64,000 nucleotides of DNA from an uncultured Planctomycetia bacterium (GTDB taxonomy: Bacteria > Planctomycetota > Phycisphaerae > Phycisphaerales > SM1A02), in contig CALMPF010000033.1 of the NCBI GenBank assembly GCA_937871505.1, positions 1 through 64,000 on the forward strand, in the 5' to 3' direction. The position numbers and the translations under genes were made by a program. The notes under the pieces are model-generated. The model made no database searches, was not told the origin of the DNA, and was given only the letters and a program-made list of their open reading frames with translations. The first letter of the stretch is position 1; every line of letters starts with the position of its first letter. Of the stretch, positions 36,319 through 44,912 are shown piece by piece.

Positions 36319-36606
36319 TCAGCGGTCCGGCCGGGCCATCCGTCGACCCGTCGATGCGGTGAGCCAGGCGCCGAGCGCCAAGGCACCTCCTGTGATGCCG
36401 AGGGCCACGGGTGGCGGCATCACGGGCCACAGCGAGAGGACGAGCGCTGCACCGATCGCGCCGCAGGCGAGGATTCCGAGCGCCCCGCCCAGCAGCAGGA
36501 CCATGCCCGCGAGGACGAGTTCGGCGACGGCGCGCCGCGCCATGCGCCCCTCGGCTTCGGCAAGCTCCGCGGCGCGGAGAACGACATTCACAAGGCGATT
36601 GACCAT
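36319..36606 (-). CDS. Small two-helix membrane protein (holin-X / DUF1469-like)
   Basis: A 95-residue protein with an amphipathic N-terminal helix and two hydrophobic helices (AELVLAGMVLLLGGALGILA and LVLSLWPVMPPPVALGIT...). The arrangement matches the phage-holin-like DUF1469 family that often travels with DUF883 proteins, as here. ATG at 36606 is chosen; an upstream extension to 36714 looks unstructured. Role unknown, probably envelope stress. Confidence 0.7.
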   Translation of the reverse strand: MVNRLVNVVLRAAELAEAEGRMARRAVAELVLAGMVLLLGGALGILACGAIGAALVLSLWPVMPPPVALGITGGALALGAWLTASTGRRMARPDR

Positions 36607-36735
36607 TGGGTTCACCCAGTCGTCGGAGGAAGCTCCCTCCGCGAACGGCCGCCGCAGAAGCAAGCGACGCGGACGCGAGCACCCTCCGCAGCCGATGACG
36701 ACGCCCTTCGGCACGAGAGCGGGAGGCCGATCGCC

Positions 36736-36999
36736 TCAGCGCCGGCAGATCGCGGCGCCCAGCACGGCGCCGACGCCGAGCGCGACGGCGATCGACATGA
36801 AGGGACGTTCCCGGATCGCGTCCTCGGCAGAGCGCGACGCGCAGGTGACCGACTGCTCCACGACGTCGCGCGCGGCCTTGGCCGAATCGGCGCCGGCGTG
36901 AAGCAGTGAACGGGAGAGCGAGGAGACGTCGTCTCGGAGCGCGCGGAGATCGGCCTTGATGGCCTCGACCTCGGCGGCGGGGGATGGAGCTGTTGCCAT
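36736..36999 (-). CDS. DUF883 (ElaB/YqjD-like) membrane-anchored protein
   Basis: An 87-residue protein with a long charged helix (IKADLRALRDDVSSLSRSLL) and one C-terminal transmembrane segment beginning RERPFMSIAVALGVGAVLGA, the ElaB/YqjD signature. E. coli members bind ribosomes at the inner membrane in stationary phase. It is next to the DUF1469-like gene, a common pairing. Confidence 0.85.
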   Translation of the reverse strand: MATAPSPAAEVEAIKADLRALRDDVSSLSRSLLHAGADSAKAARDVVEQSVTCASRSAEDAIRERPFMSIAVALGVGAVLGAAICRR

Positions 37000-37111
37000 T
37001 GATGAGTTCCGTGTCGGGGAGAGGAGTCGGCGAGGAGCGCTTCCCGCGCGGGGCAGCGGTCGGAGCGGACGTCGATCCGACGGCCCGAGACTACCGCGCG
37101 CCGACGGGCGC

Positions 37112-37447
37112 TCACATCGGGCGATCGCCCGAATCGTCGATCGGCGCTTCCGCCGCGCGATCGCTGCGGCCGACGTCGGCGCAGCCCTCCGCGAGCTTCG
37201 ATGCCAGGCGGACGAGCAGCGCGTCGAGCGCGTCGAGATGAGCGGCGACCGCACCGGGCTCGCAGCAGCGCAGCACCGAGACCCGGAGCCGCGCCGCGAG
37301 GACGACGTTGATCAGTTCGTGCGCGGCGCGCGCTGAGTCGCGGCCGCGCGCCGCGGAGTCGGGTCGAGCCTCCGCGCTGGCTTCGGTCCGGGCTTCGGGC
37401 CGGGGCTCGGGAACGGGCTCGGGAACGGGCTCGGGGAGACTCGGCAT
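37112..37447 (-). CDS. Small hypothetical protein with Pro-Glu repeat N-terminus
   Basis: A 111-residue protein starting with PEPVPEPVPEPRPEA repeats, then an acidic/basic linker and a helical region AHELINVVLAARLRVSVLRC followed by LDALDALLVRLASKLAEG. The helix pair resembles a histidine-kinase-type dimerisation helix but there is no ATPase domain. The gene is inferred from codon pattern and its place in a same-strand run; it could be non-coding. Confidence 0.5.
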   Translation of the reverse strand: MPSLPEPVPEPVPEPRPEARTEASAEARPDSAARGRDSARAAHELINVVLAARLRVSVLRCCEPGAVAAHLDALDALLVRLASKLAEGCADVGRSDRAAEAPIDDSGDRPM

Positions 37448-37686
37448 CGCCGGATTCCTATCGCTCCATCGCGCTCCCGGACCGAATGACCGCCGCGTCC
37501 TGCCGGGCGGCGCGCCGGCGATTCCGGCGGCCCCCGCTTGGTTGCGCGGCGGCGCGCTCCCTCGCTCCCGCTCCCGGGAGCCCGGGCCCGCGCCAAGAGC
37601 GACCACCGGCGCCGACGGCGGAGCTGAGCTCCGACGGCGACGCCGGGTGGTCTGGGGAGAGAGGTGCTCGATGAAGGGTGATCAGA

Positions 37687-37872
37687 TCAGCCGACCGCCG
37701 CCGCGGCACCGCCCAGCAGCGACATGATCAGAAGCACCAGGAAGACGACCACGAAGATGAAGAAAAGCACCTTGGCAATCGACGCGGCGCCCCTGGCGAT
37801 GCCGCCGAAGCCAAGCAGTGCGGCCACGAGCGCCACGACGAGGAAGACCAACGACCAGCCGAGAAGTCCCAT
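37687..37872 (-). CDS. DUF1328-family small membrane protein
   Basis: A 61-residue protein of two transmembrane helices: [20 protein letters not shown] and [20 protein letters not shown], joined by [12 protein letters not shown]. The pattern and length match the YtjA/DUF1328 family. Function unknown; often linked with general stress genes. GAGAGA upstream serves as ribosome binding site. Confidence 0.9.
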   Translation of the reverse strand: MGLLGWSLVFLVVALVAALLGFGGIARGAASIAKVLFFIFVVVFLVLLIMSLLGGAAAAVG

Positions 37873-38042
37873 GGAGTCTCTCTTTCACAGTGAGGGAGAA
37901 CCGCTGCCATTCGAGCGGACGGATCCAACGTACCTCCTGATCGTCGGTCGGACGATCAGGCGAGCACCCTATTTCGCGCGCTGAACCCGCGCTTCGGCAC
38001 CGTGCGGCGAGTCGGACGCGGACCTGCGGATGCGACCGAACT

Positions 38043-39200
38043 TCACCGCGCCGAGCGCCGCGATGACTCGCCGTAGAAGCCGCGCATCGAGTCGGCGAAG
38101 GCCGGGTTGGCCATGTCGGGCCACGCCTTCTTGTCGAACCCGGGCGCGTCCTTCAGGCGGTCCTTCGAGACCGGGAGCACCCACGTGCCATCGCGCCCCG
38201 GCGCGAATGCCGCGGGCGGAACGGCGAAGAGCTTGTCGTTGAACCCGAGGAACCCGCCGAACGACAGGACGACGTAACGGAGCTCGCCGGAGTGCGTCGC
38301 GATCGCGAGGTCCTCGACGCTGCCGAGGTTCTCGTCGGCGTTGTTCCGGACATCAGCTCCGAGGACCTCCGTTGCCCTGACGATCCGCGACGGTGTCCGT
38401 CCGCGAACGGCCTCCTCCCGCGCAGTCGGCTCGCCGAAGGCCTCTCGGGTCCGCGCGGCGAAGTCCTCTCGGGTCATGTCCGGCCACGCACCGCGCTCGA
38501 ACGTCGGCGCGGCGGCGAGGCCGCGAGCGCCCTGTCGCGGCTCGATGCGACAGGTCTTCTCCCCGCGCGGCCCATGAGCCCCGTGCGCCATGGCCGACCA
38601 CGGAACCGCGACCATCCGGTCGCGGCCTTCTGAAAGCCTGATGACGACGAAGGCGACTCGATGGTCCGCGAGATCGACGGCGAGCTCGTCGATCTTGCCG
38701 ATCGTCGCGCCGGATCCATCCAGCACCTCGCGTCCGCGCAGCTCGGTCGCCTTTGCGATCGCGCCGCCGTCGCCGGTGGCGCGCGCATCGACGGCCCTGG
38801 CGTGCGCGACCTCGCCCGTCGACGGATCGACGGTCACGAGAACCACCCGGCCATCCCGATCGAGGCAGGTGATCTCGACGAAGACCGGTCCGCCGGCGGC
38901 GGCGGGCCTGCACCGCGCCTCGACCGCCTGGCCGCCGCAGTGCTTCTCCGCGACCGCGATCACCTTCGTCAGCGAGGTCCCGTGCTGCCGGAACGACTCC
39001 GCGGCGTGCCTGACGTCGCCTGAGGCCACCACGGAGGCGTGGTCGGTCGCGGCCGCCGCCGTCTTTCGCTCGTCGGCGCCGGCGAAGGCCGGACCGGCCG
39101 CGAGACCGATGGCGATCAGGGCTCCGGAGATGGACCGGGGCGCGCGGCGGCGGGCGATGTGCGGGGATGCGAGAGAGTGGATGCGAAGATCCGAGCGCAT
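38043..39200 (-). CDS. Secreted PepSY-like / double PRC-barrel protein
   Basis: A 385-residue protein with a signal peptide (cleavage after GPAFA near residue 40), a PepSY-like segment (about 68-140; ITCLDRDGRVVLVTVDPSTG) and two PRC-barrel domains (about 160-210, RGREVLDGSGATIGKIDEL; about 285-355, GADVRNNADENLGSVEDLAI). PRC barrels bind proteins or RNA. The second ATG at 39200 has AGGAG eight bases upstream, whereas the first ATG at 39206 is too close to it. It ends the minus-strand stress-type gene run. Confidence 0.82.
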   Translation of the reverse strand: MRSDLRIHSLASPHIARRRAPRSISGALIAIGLAAGPAFAGADERKTAAAATDHASVVASGDVRHAAESFRQHGTSLTKVIAVAEKHCGGQAVEARCRPAAAGGPVFVEITCLDRDGRVVLVTVDPSTGEVAHARAVDARATGDGGAIAKATELRGREVLDGSGATIGKIDELAVDLADHRVAFVVIRLSEGRDRMVAVPWSAMAHGAHGPRGEKTCRIEPRQGARGLAAAPTFERGAWPDMTREDFAARTREAFGEPTAREEAVRGRTPSRIVRATEVLGADVRNNADENLGSVEDLAIATHSGELRYVVLSFGGFLGFNDKLFAVPPAAFAPGRDGTWVLPVSKDRLKDAPGFDKKAWPDMANPAFADSMRGFYGESSRRSAR

Positions 39201-39441
39201 TGGCATTGCTCCTGTGATGGCGGCCGCAAGGACCGGCGCGGGCGCCGATGCTCGTGCGATCGCCGATGTCGATGGATGCACGGACGACATCGCCCATGCG
39301 ACACGTCGAACGTACGGTCAGGTCGCCCTGCCGACGATGGGGCATTCGCCCTGTTTGCGGTGCCGGCGCGCGGCGCTGCGCTCCTCGTCGCCGAGCTGAG
39401 CGGCCGCGCCGCCGTGCCGTTCCACCTACGATCGGCCCGCC

Positions 39442-40167
39442 ATGCACACAGCGCCAATCGACTACCGCGCCGGAGAGGCACTCTGCGAGGGCTTCATGGC
39501 CACGCTCGACCCCAACGTCCGGCGCCCCGTCGTCCTCGTGGCCCACGCGTGGGGCGGACAGGACGACTTCGCCCGCGAGAAGGCGAAGATGCTCGCAGGA
39601 CTCGGCTATGTCGGCTTCGCCATCGACGTCTATGGCAAGGGACGGCGAGGCACGACGCCCGAGGAGAACTCGAAGCTCATGCAGCCGTTTCTCGACGACC
39701 GGGCGCTGCTCCTCGAGCGGCTCCTCGCCGCGACCGCGGCGGCCTCGGCGCAGCGGTGCGTCGATCCGGAGCGCGTCGGCGCCATCGGCTTCTGCTTCGG
39801 CGGACTCTGCGTGCTCGACCTCGTCCGCAGCGGGGCGCCCGCGGTGCGCGCCGCCGCGTGCTTCCACGGGCTCTATCACCCGCCGGGGCTGAAGTCCTCG
39901 GAGGGTCCCATCAGCGCCAAGGTGCTCGTGCTCCATCCGTTCGACGATCCGATGGCGCCGCCGGAGTCGGTGATCGGTCTCGCGAAGGAGCTCACCGGCG
40001 CCGGGGCCGATTGGCAGATCCACATGCATGGCCACACGATGCACGCCTTCACCAATCCCGCCGCAGCGGCGCCGGAGATGGGCCTGAAGTACCAGGAACG
40101 TTCGGCGAACCGGGCGTTCGGCGCCATGGAGCACTTCCTGCGCGAGAGCCTCGGATCCGCTCGGTGA
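39442..40167 (+). CDS. Dienelactone hydrolase family protein
   Basis: A 241-residue alpha/beta hydrolase. The nucleophile elbow GFCFGGL carries Cys (C118), as in true dienelactone hydrolases rather than Ser esterases. Catalytic Asp lies in HPFDDPMAPP and His in HGHTMHAFTN. Substrate uncertain. It has no Shine-Dalgarno but has TACGAT nine bases before the ATG. Confidence 0.92.
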   Translation: MHTAPIDYRAGEALCEGFMATLDPNVRRPVVLVAHAWGGQDDFAREKAKMLAGLGYVGFAIDVYGKGRRGTTPEENSKLMQPFLDDRALLLERLLAATAAASAQRCVDPERVGAIGFCFGGLCVLDLVRSGAPAVRAAACFHGLYHPPGLKSSEGPISAKVLVLHPFDDPMAPPESVIGLAKELTGAGADWQIHMHGHTMHAFTNPAAAAPEMGLKYQERSANRAFGAMEHFLRESLGSAR

Positions 40168-40283
40168 CGAGGCCGCGGCAGGCTGCGGGCCTCGACGACA
40201 GGCGCGCTGGTGCGCAGGAGCGCGGGGTGCCGGCCGCCGCGGCGGTGCGGTGATCTGCGCGTCGCCGATAGACTTCGCGTTCG

Positions 40284-41261
40284 ATGTCCACCCTCACCTC
40301 GTACACCCTCGACTTCGAGCAGCCGGTCGTCGAGATCGAGCGCCAGATCGAGGCGCTGCGGAGCCGCGGCGACGCGGCCGCGTATGCGAGAGAGATCGGG
40401 GAGCTCGAATCGACGCGCGATCGCCTGCTGGCGAAGACCTACGCGGCGCTCTCGGCGTGGCAGACGGTCAAGGTGGCGCGGCATCCCCACCGGCCGCAGA
40501 GCGCCGACTACATGCGGCTGATGTGCCGCGACCTGTGCGAGCTCCATGGCGACCGGCGCTTCGGCGACGACCAGGCGATCGTCACGGCGCTCGCGCGGAT
40601 CGGCTCGACCAAGGTGATGCTGGTCGGCCACCGCAAGGGCCGCTCCACGCCGGAGAAGCTTGCGTGCAACTTCGGCTGCGCCCACCCGGAGGGATACCGC
40701 AAGGCGCTGCACAAGATGAAGCTCGCCGAGAAGTTCGGACTGCCGATCGTCACCCTGGTCGATACCCCCGGCGCCTACCCCGGCGTGGGCAGCGAGCAGC
40801 GCGGCGTCGCCGAGGCGATCGCCGTCAATCTGCGGGAGATGAGCCGACTCCGCACCCCGATCGTCTGCGTCATCATCGGCGAGGGCGGCTCTGGGGGGGC
40901 GCTGGGCATCGGCATCGGCGACCGGGTCGCGATGCTGGAGCACTCGTGGTACTCGGTCATCAGCCCGGAGGGATGCGCCGCCATCCTCTGGAAGGAAGCC
41001 AATGACCAGACCAACTCGATCGCCGCCAAGGCGCTCGCGCTGACCGCGGCGGACAACCTCCGCAACGGCCTGATCGACGAGGTCGTTTCAGAGCCCGCCG
41101 GAGGAGCGCACAGGAACCCGCAGGCGATGGCCGACGCCCTCGGGGGGTGGATCGTCGAGACGCTTCGCGAGCTGCGCCGCTTCAAGCCGGAAACGCTCGT
41201 CCGTCGGCGATTCGACAAGATTCGGCGGATCGGCTCGCTCTCCGAGGGCGCGCATTCCTGA
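40284..41261 (+). CDS. accA: Acetyl-CoA carboxylase carboxyltransferase subunit alpha
   Basis: Transfers the carboxyl from carboxybiotin to acetyl-CoA, making malonyl-CoA for the fab genes at the left of the window. The 325-residue length matches AccA. Conserved blocks include FEQPVVEIERQIEALR, GDRRFGDDQAIV, the oxyanion segment IGEGGSGGALGIG and SVISPEGCAAILWK. accD is not adjacent. TAGACT lies nine bases before the ATG, with no Shine-Dalgarno. Confidence 0.96.
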   Translation: MSTLTSYTLDFEQPVVEIERQIEALRSRGDAAAYAREIGELESTRDRLLAKTYAALSAWQTVKVARHPHRPQSADYMRLMCRDLCELHGDRRFGDDQAIVTALARIGSTKVMLVGHRKGRSTPEKLACNFGCAHPEGYRKALHKMKLAEKFGLPIVTLVDTPGAYPGVGSEQRGVAEAIAVNLREMSRLRTPIVCVIIGEGGSGGALGIGIGDRVAMLEHSWYSVISPEGCAAILWKEANDQTNSIAAKALALTAADNLRNGLIDEVVSEPAGGAHRNPQAMADALGGWIVETLRELRRFKPETLVRRRFDKIRRIGSLSEGAHS

Positions 41262-41355
41262 TGGGCGCCGCGCCGGATCCGAGCCGGGGCGCGAGGTGGG
41301 AATCCGGCATCGGTTCTGGTCTCGGTTCTCGTCTCGGTTCTGGCATCGATCCGCA

Positions 41356-41385
41356 TTGACGGTTGTTCTCGGCCGGGCGTACTGT
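41356..41385 (+). promoter_or_regulatory. Promoter upstream of the DksA-like gene
   Basis: TTGACG (41356-41361), 18-nt spacer, TACTGT (41380-41385). Predicted start near 41392 leaves a leader of about 49 nt before the GTG at 41441. Just upstream are degenerate TCTCGGTTCT repeats (41311-41345). Confidence 0.55.
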
Positions 41386-41440
41386 CAGTGTTTTTTGTCG
41401 TCGGTCCCGATCTCCCACACCTGCGAAGGGCGTCCTCAGC

Positions 41441-42664
41441 GTGGCCAAGAAGAACCCATCCGGCCCGAAGGCCAAGTCCCCCCCAAAGTCTCCCGCGTCA
41501 CCGGCGAAGGCGTCAGCCAGGAAGGGCGGCGCGGGCCGCTCGCCCGCGGGGAAGGATGGCGCTGCGACCTCCAGGCGCCCCGCGTCGAGGCCTGACAAGA
41601 CGACCGCCAAGGCCGCTTCGTCGGGGTCTGCGAAGCGACCGACCGCAGCCGCGGCGACGGGCCGGGTGAAGCCCGGCGACGCGAAGGGAGCGCCCGCGAG
41701 AGCACCCGCTCCCAAGGCAACCGCTCCGAAGACCGCCACTTCGAAGGCTGCGGCCCGCGCCACGCGCGGACAGGCTGCCGCCGAGGCGCCGAGGCGCGGC
41801 AAGACGACCTCCGCGCGATCCACGGCGGGCTCGTCATCGGCGCCGAAGGCGGCGGGCGGAAGCGCAGCGCGCACGAAGCCTGCGGCCAAGGGATCCGAGA
41901 GCAAGACGGCGCAGGCCGCCGCCGCCTCGGCGAAGGGCGTCTCGGGCGCGGCCGCCGCGAAGGGTTCTGCCGGAGCAAAGCCCAAGGTGACCGCAGCGAA
42001 GGCCGGGGCCAAGGCGAAGCCCGCCGCGGCAAAGGACGCCAAGCTCGCGTCATCGGCGAAGTCCGCGGCATCCGGTTCGGCCAGGCGCGGCAAGGTCGAT
42101 CTCTCGAGTCCGCGTTCGGTCGCCGCCGCGGCGACGGCGGGAACGACGGATGCCCAGGGGTACGTCGTGATCAACGGGCGCCGCGTGCGGATGATCTCGA
42201 CGAAGGACATCAAGGTGGCGAAGAAGCCGCGCTCCGCCGAGGCCAAGTCCGAAGCTGCCGCAGCCGGGCCGGACATCGCCTCGATCAAGACCCGTCTCTC
42301 GAAGAAGGAACTCGATCAGTATCGCCAGCTCCTCCTGAGTCGACGCGCGGACATTCTCGGGCTGGTGCAGGGCATGGAGCAGGAGGCCCTTCGGTCCGAG
42401 GGCGGCAATCTCTCCCACATGCCGATCCACATGGCGGACATCGGCAGCGACACCGCCGACCAGGACTTCGCGCTCAACCTCGCGGAGAAGGAGCGGCAGA
42501 CGATCACCGAGATCGACGCCGCCCTTCAGCGGATCTCCGACGGGAGCTACGGCGTCTGTCAGGCGACGGGCAAGCCAATCCCGAAGGCGCGGCTCGACGC
42601 GAAGCCGTGGGCGAAGTACACCATCGAGGCGGCGCGGATGGTCGAGAGCGGGCATCGGTTCTGA
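41441..42664 (+). CDS. DksA/TraR-type protein with histone-H1-like N-terminus
   Basis: A 407-residue protein in two unlike halves. Residues about 1-240 are Lys/Ala/Pro/Ser-rich with repeated AKA, KAAA and PKA words, resembling histone H1 tails and probably disordered and DNA-binding. Residues about 295-407 are a DksA/TraR domain: a coiled-coil start YRQLLLSRRADILGLVQG, acidic tip DIGSDTADQDFAL and SDGSYGVCQATGKPIPKARL. The zinc knuckle keeps only one Cys; CxxC is CQAT and the distal Cys pair is gone, as in zinc-free DksA paralogues. The GTG start follows a promoter. lspA begins two bases after its stop. Confidence 0.9.
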   Translation: MAKKNPSGPKAKSPPKSPASPAKASARKGGAGRSPAGKDGAATSRRPASRPDKTTAKAASSGSAKRPTAAAATGRVKPGDAKGAPARAPAPKATAPKTATSKAAARATRGQAAAEAPRRGKTTSARSTAGSSSAPKAAGGSAARTKPAAKGSESKTAQAAAASAKGVSGAAAAKGSAGAKPKVTAAKAGAKAKPAAAKDAKLASSAKSAASGSARRGKVDLSSPRSVAAAATAGTTDAQGYVVINGRRVRMISTKDIKVAKKPRSAEAKSEAAAAGPDIASIKTRLSKKELDQYRQLLLSRRADILGLVQGMEQEALRSEGGNLSHMPIHMADIGSDTADQDFALNLAEKERQTITEIDAALQRISDGSYGVCQATGKPIPKARLDAKPWAKYTIEAARMVESGHRF

Positions 42665-42665
42665 C

Positions 42666-43412
42666 GTGACGGCCCACGATCCGATCTCGCCGGCGACCCG
42701 CGCCGAAGCAGCGGACTCCCGACCCTCTCCGGAAGGCTCCGAGTCGCCGAAGGCGGCGGCGCGGAGCGAGCTCTCGCGCCGCGGGACGCTCCGGTCGCCG
42801 CGGGCGTGGCTGACGCTGCTGGTGCCCTTCGCCTGCTCGCTGGCGCTCGACCTCTGGAGCAAGGCGTGGGCGTTTCGCACCGTCGCAGGAGCGCCCGTCG
42901 AGCTGCGCCGCGACGAGATCGCCGGAAATCCGTCGTACGAACTGCCGCGGCATCAGGGCGTCAGCGTGCTTCCGTGGGATCTCCTCGACTTCCATCTCGT
43001 CCTCAACCACGGCGCCGTCTTCGGGCTCGGCTCGGGACGGCGGAGCGTCTTCGTCGCGTTCACGATCATCGCCGCGTGCGTGGCGCTGTGGGTCTTCGCC
43101 CGCCTGACCGCAGCGAAGGACACGCTGGCCCACATCGGGCTCGGGCTCGTCCTCGCCGGGGGCATCGGCAACCTCGTCGACCGCATCTTCTTCGGAGCCG
43201 TCCGCGACTTCCTCCACATGCTGCCGCGCTGGCATCTGCCCTTCAACCTGCGCTGGCCGGGCGGCAACCCCGAGGTCTTTCCGTGGGTCTTCAATGTCGC
43301 CGACGTCTCGCTGCTCTCGGGGATGGCGATCCTGCTCGTCGTGCTCAATCGGCGCGGGGAACCGGCCGGAGTCCCGCCTGCCCGATCGTCCCCGGAAGCG
43401 TCCGCTCGGTGA
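42666..43412 (+). CDS. lspA: Lipoprotein signal peptidase (LspA)
   Basis: Cleaves the signal peptide of prolipoproteins at the inner membrane. The 248-residue protein has four hydrophobic helices and the two catalytic aspartates D172 (GIGNLVDRIFFG) and D213 (FNVADVSLLSG). It is longer than the roughly 165-residue norm owing to a charged N-terminal extension (about 45 residues) and a long loop after helix 1. GTG start two bases after the DksA-like stop codon. Its 3' end overlaps convergent truB by 68 bp. Confidence 0.95.
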   Translation: MTAHDPISPATRAEAADSRPSPEGSESPKAAARSELSRRGTLRSPRAWLTLLVPFACSLALDLWSKAWAFRTVAGAPVELRRDEIAGNPSYELPRHQGVSVLPWDLLDFHLVLNHGAVFGLGSGRRSVFVAFTIIAACVALWVFARLTAAKDTLAHIGLGLVLAGGIGNLVDRIFFGAVRDFLHMLPRWHLPFNLRWPGGNPEVFPWVFNVADVSLLSGMAILLVVLNRRGEPAGVPPARSSPEASAR

Positions 43413-44046
43413 AGGCGTCCTCGACGGTGAAGGAACCGATCGCAGTCCGGCGGATCGACGCGCAGTGCCCGCCGGTGCCGAGCGCCGCGCCGAGGTCGCG
43501 GGCGATGCTGCGGATGTAGGTGCCCTTTCCGCAGTGGATGGCCAGCGTGACGATCGGATAGTCGTACCGCAGCAGCTCGATCGCGTGCACGGTGACAGGC
43601 CGCTCGGGAAGCGTCGGCGCGTCGCCGCGCCGGGCCATGCGATAGGCCCGCCTCCCCGCGACCTTGATGGCGCTGAAGGCTGGCGGACGCTGTCGGATGG
43701 TCCCCACGAACCCCCGCAGCGCCTCCGCGACCCGCGCCAGCGCAGGAGGCTCCGTGACCGCGATCTCCATGCGCTCGCCTTCACGATCGTCGGTGGACGT
43801 GAACGCCGCGAGGTCGATCTCGGTCAGATAGCGCTTGTCGTCGCCCATGATCCGCTCGATGCTCCGGGTCGCGCCGCCGAGGGCGATCACGAGAAGGCCC
43901 GTCGCAAGCGGGTCGAGCGTTCCCGCGTGACCGGTGCGCACGCCTCCGGCGCAGCGACGGATCACGGCGACGGCCTTCATCGACGACCAGCCGAGCGGCT
44001 TGTCGAAGAGGAGAAGGCCCGAAGGCGATTGGATCTGAGAGGGCAT
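43345..44046 (-). CDS. truB: tRNA pseudouridine-55 synthase (TruB), short form
   Basis: Converts U55 to pseudouridine in the T-loop of tRNAs. The 233-residue protein has catalytic D45 in GHAGTLDPLATG, the N-terminal LLLFDKPLGWSSMKAV and the RPPAFSAIKVAG motif. It lacks the C-terminal PUA-like domain of E. coli TruB, as in many short bacterial forms. ATG at 44046 is the homologous start; a longer frame upstream is not family-like. Its 3' end overlaps lspA convergently. Confidence 0.94.
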   Translation of the reverse strand: MPSQIQSPSGLLLFDKPLGWSSMKAVAVIRRCAGGVRTGHAGTLDPLATGLLVIALGGATRSIERIMGDDKRYLTEIDLAAFTSTDDREGERMEIAVTEPPALARVAEALRGFVGTIRQRPPAFSAIKVAGRRAYRMARRGDAPTLPERPVTVHAIELLRYDYPIVTLAIHCGKGTYIRSIARDLGAALGTGGHCASIRRTAIGSFTVEDAFTERTLPGTIGQAGLRPVPRAD

Positions 44047-44313
44047 GCCCAGGCGAGGCCCGCAGCGGCGGGGACGGGGTGGAACCGGACAGGAGAGGAC
44101 AGGAGACGCAACGCGTGACGGGCTCGCGGGCGGCTTCCACGCAGCGGGTCGGGCGACTGCATCGGCGATCACCGCAAGAGCCGCACCAGCCGGGCTTGGC
44201 GATCCGCGGGGCGGGCCCCTGCCGCACGCGCTCGCCCGCCCTTCACGACGCCGTGAATCCCGACTCTCACGTCCGCACCCGGCCCGCATGGCTCGGCTAC
44301 ACTCCGCGTTCAA

Positions 44314-44400
44314 GGACAGGTGTCCGAGCGGTTGAAGGAGCGGCACTGGAAATGCCGTATACGCGCAAGCGTATCGCGGGTTCGAATCCCGCCCTGTCCG
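44314..44400 (+). tRNA. tRNA-Ser (anticodon GGA)
   Basis: An 87-nt cloverleaf. The acceptor GGACAGG pairs with CCTGTCC plus discriminator G. The anticodon loop CTGGAAA sits between CGGCA and TGCCG. The long variable arm (TACGCGCAAGCGTA) is diagnostic of class II tRNA-Ser, and the T-arm has GGTTCGAATCC. No encoded CCA. A TACACT box lies at 44298-44303. Confidence 0.96.
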
Positions 44401-44422
44401 TTCGGCCGAGGCCGCTTTGGAG

Positions 44423-44497
<75 letters not shown>

Positions 44498-44499
44498 TT

Positions 44500-44532
44500 G
44501 ACCAGGGCCGTCCCTTCGGGGCGGCCCTGGTC
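44500..44532 (+). terminator. UUCG-loop hairpin after the tRNA pair
   Basis: GACCAGGGCCG, a bulged T, CCC, a TTCG tetraloop, GGG, then CGGCCCTGGTC. The 14-bp stem has a single bulge and the stable UUCG loop. It lies three bases past tRNA-Pro and is a strong 3'-end candidate despite lacking a U-tract. Confidence 0.7.
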
Positions 44533-44538
44533 GCGCAA

Positions 44539-44644
44539 GCAGCCTGTGACGAAAGTGCTTCGCAGGCGAGGGCGAGCGGGGAGGCGACGATGCGATTCGC
44601 CTGTCCGCTCCTCCGCAGCCCGAATGACTCTCGCCACGGGCTGC
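44539..44644. repeat. A-family dispersed repeat, full copy
   Basis: 106 bp with imperfect complementary ends: GCAGCCTGTGACGAAAG pairs with CTCTCGCCACGGGCTGC (19 of 24 positions over the extended arms). An inner hairpin AGGCGA...TCGCCT is nested inside GAGCGG/CCGCTC. Related copies are at 7838-7918 (5' part) and 59269-59331 (shortened). It is joined directly to a B-family copy. Confidence 0.8.
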
Positions 44645-44830
44645 GAGCACTACAACGCCCCTCGGCTTCGTCGCGAGGTCGTCAGAAGTGGATGTTTCAC
44701 AAGGAGAAGCGACGCGGCCGGGGCGCCGGTCGCCCCGCTGCGGGCCTTCAAGCACCAGATGCGAGCTTCGACGCAGCAGAACGCCGCTTCCGGACGCCGC
44801 AGCAGACGAGTTCCAGCGCGGTAGTGCTCG
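44644..44830. repeat. B-family dispersed repeat, full copy with CGAGCACTAC ends
   Basis: 187 bp. The termini CGAGCACTAC and GTAGTGCTCG are perfect reverse complements. The interior aligns throughout with the copy at 46572-46751 (ATGCGAGCTTCGACGCAGCA, GAACGCCGCTTCCGGACGCC). Arms differ from that copy, yet remain self-complementary. It lies between the tRNA pair and a lipoprotein gene; open frames across it change frame between copies, so it is not coding. Confidence 0.85.
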
Positions 44831-44912
44831 CTCCGGACTCCCGCGCTGCCCGGCTCGCGGAGTTCCAGCTCGCGGCATCGCCCGCGGCCGCCCGGTCGAA
44901 GGACGCCCCGTC

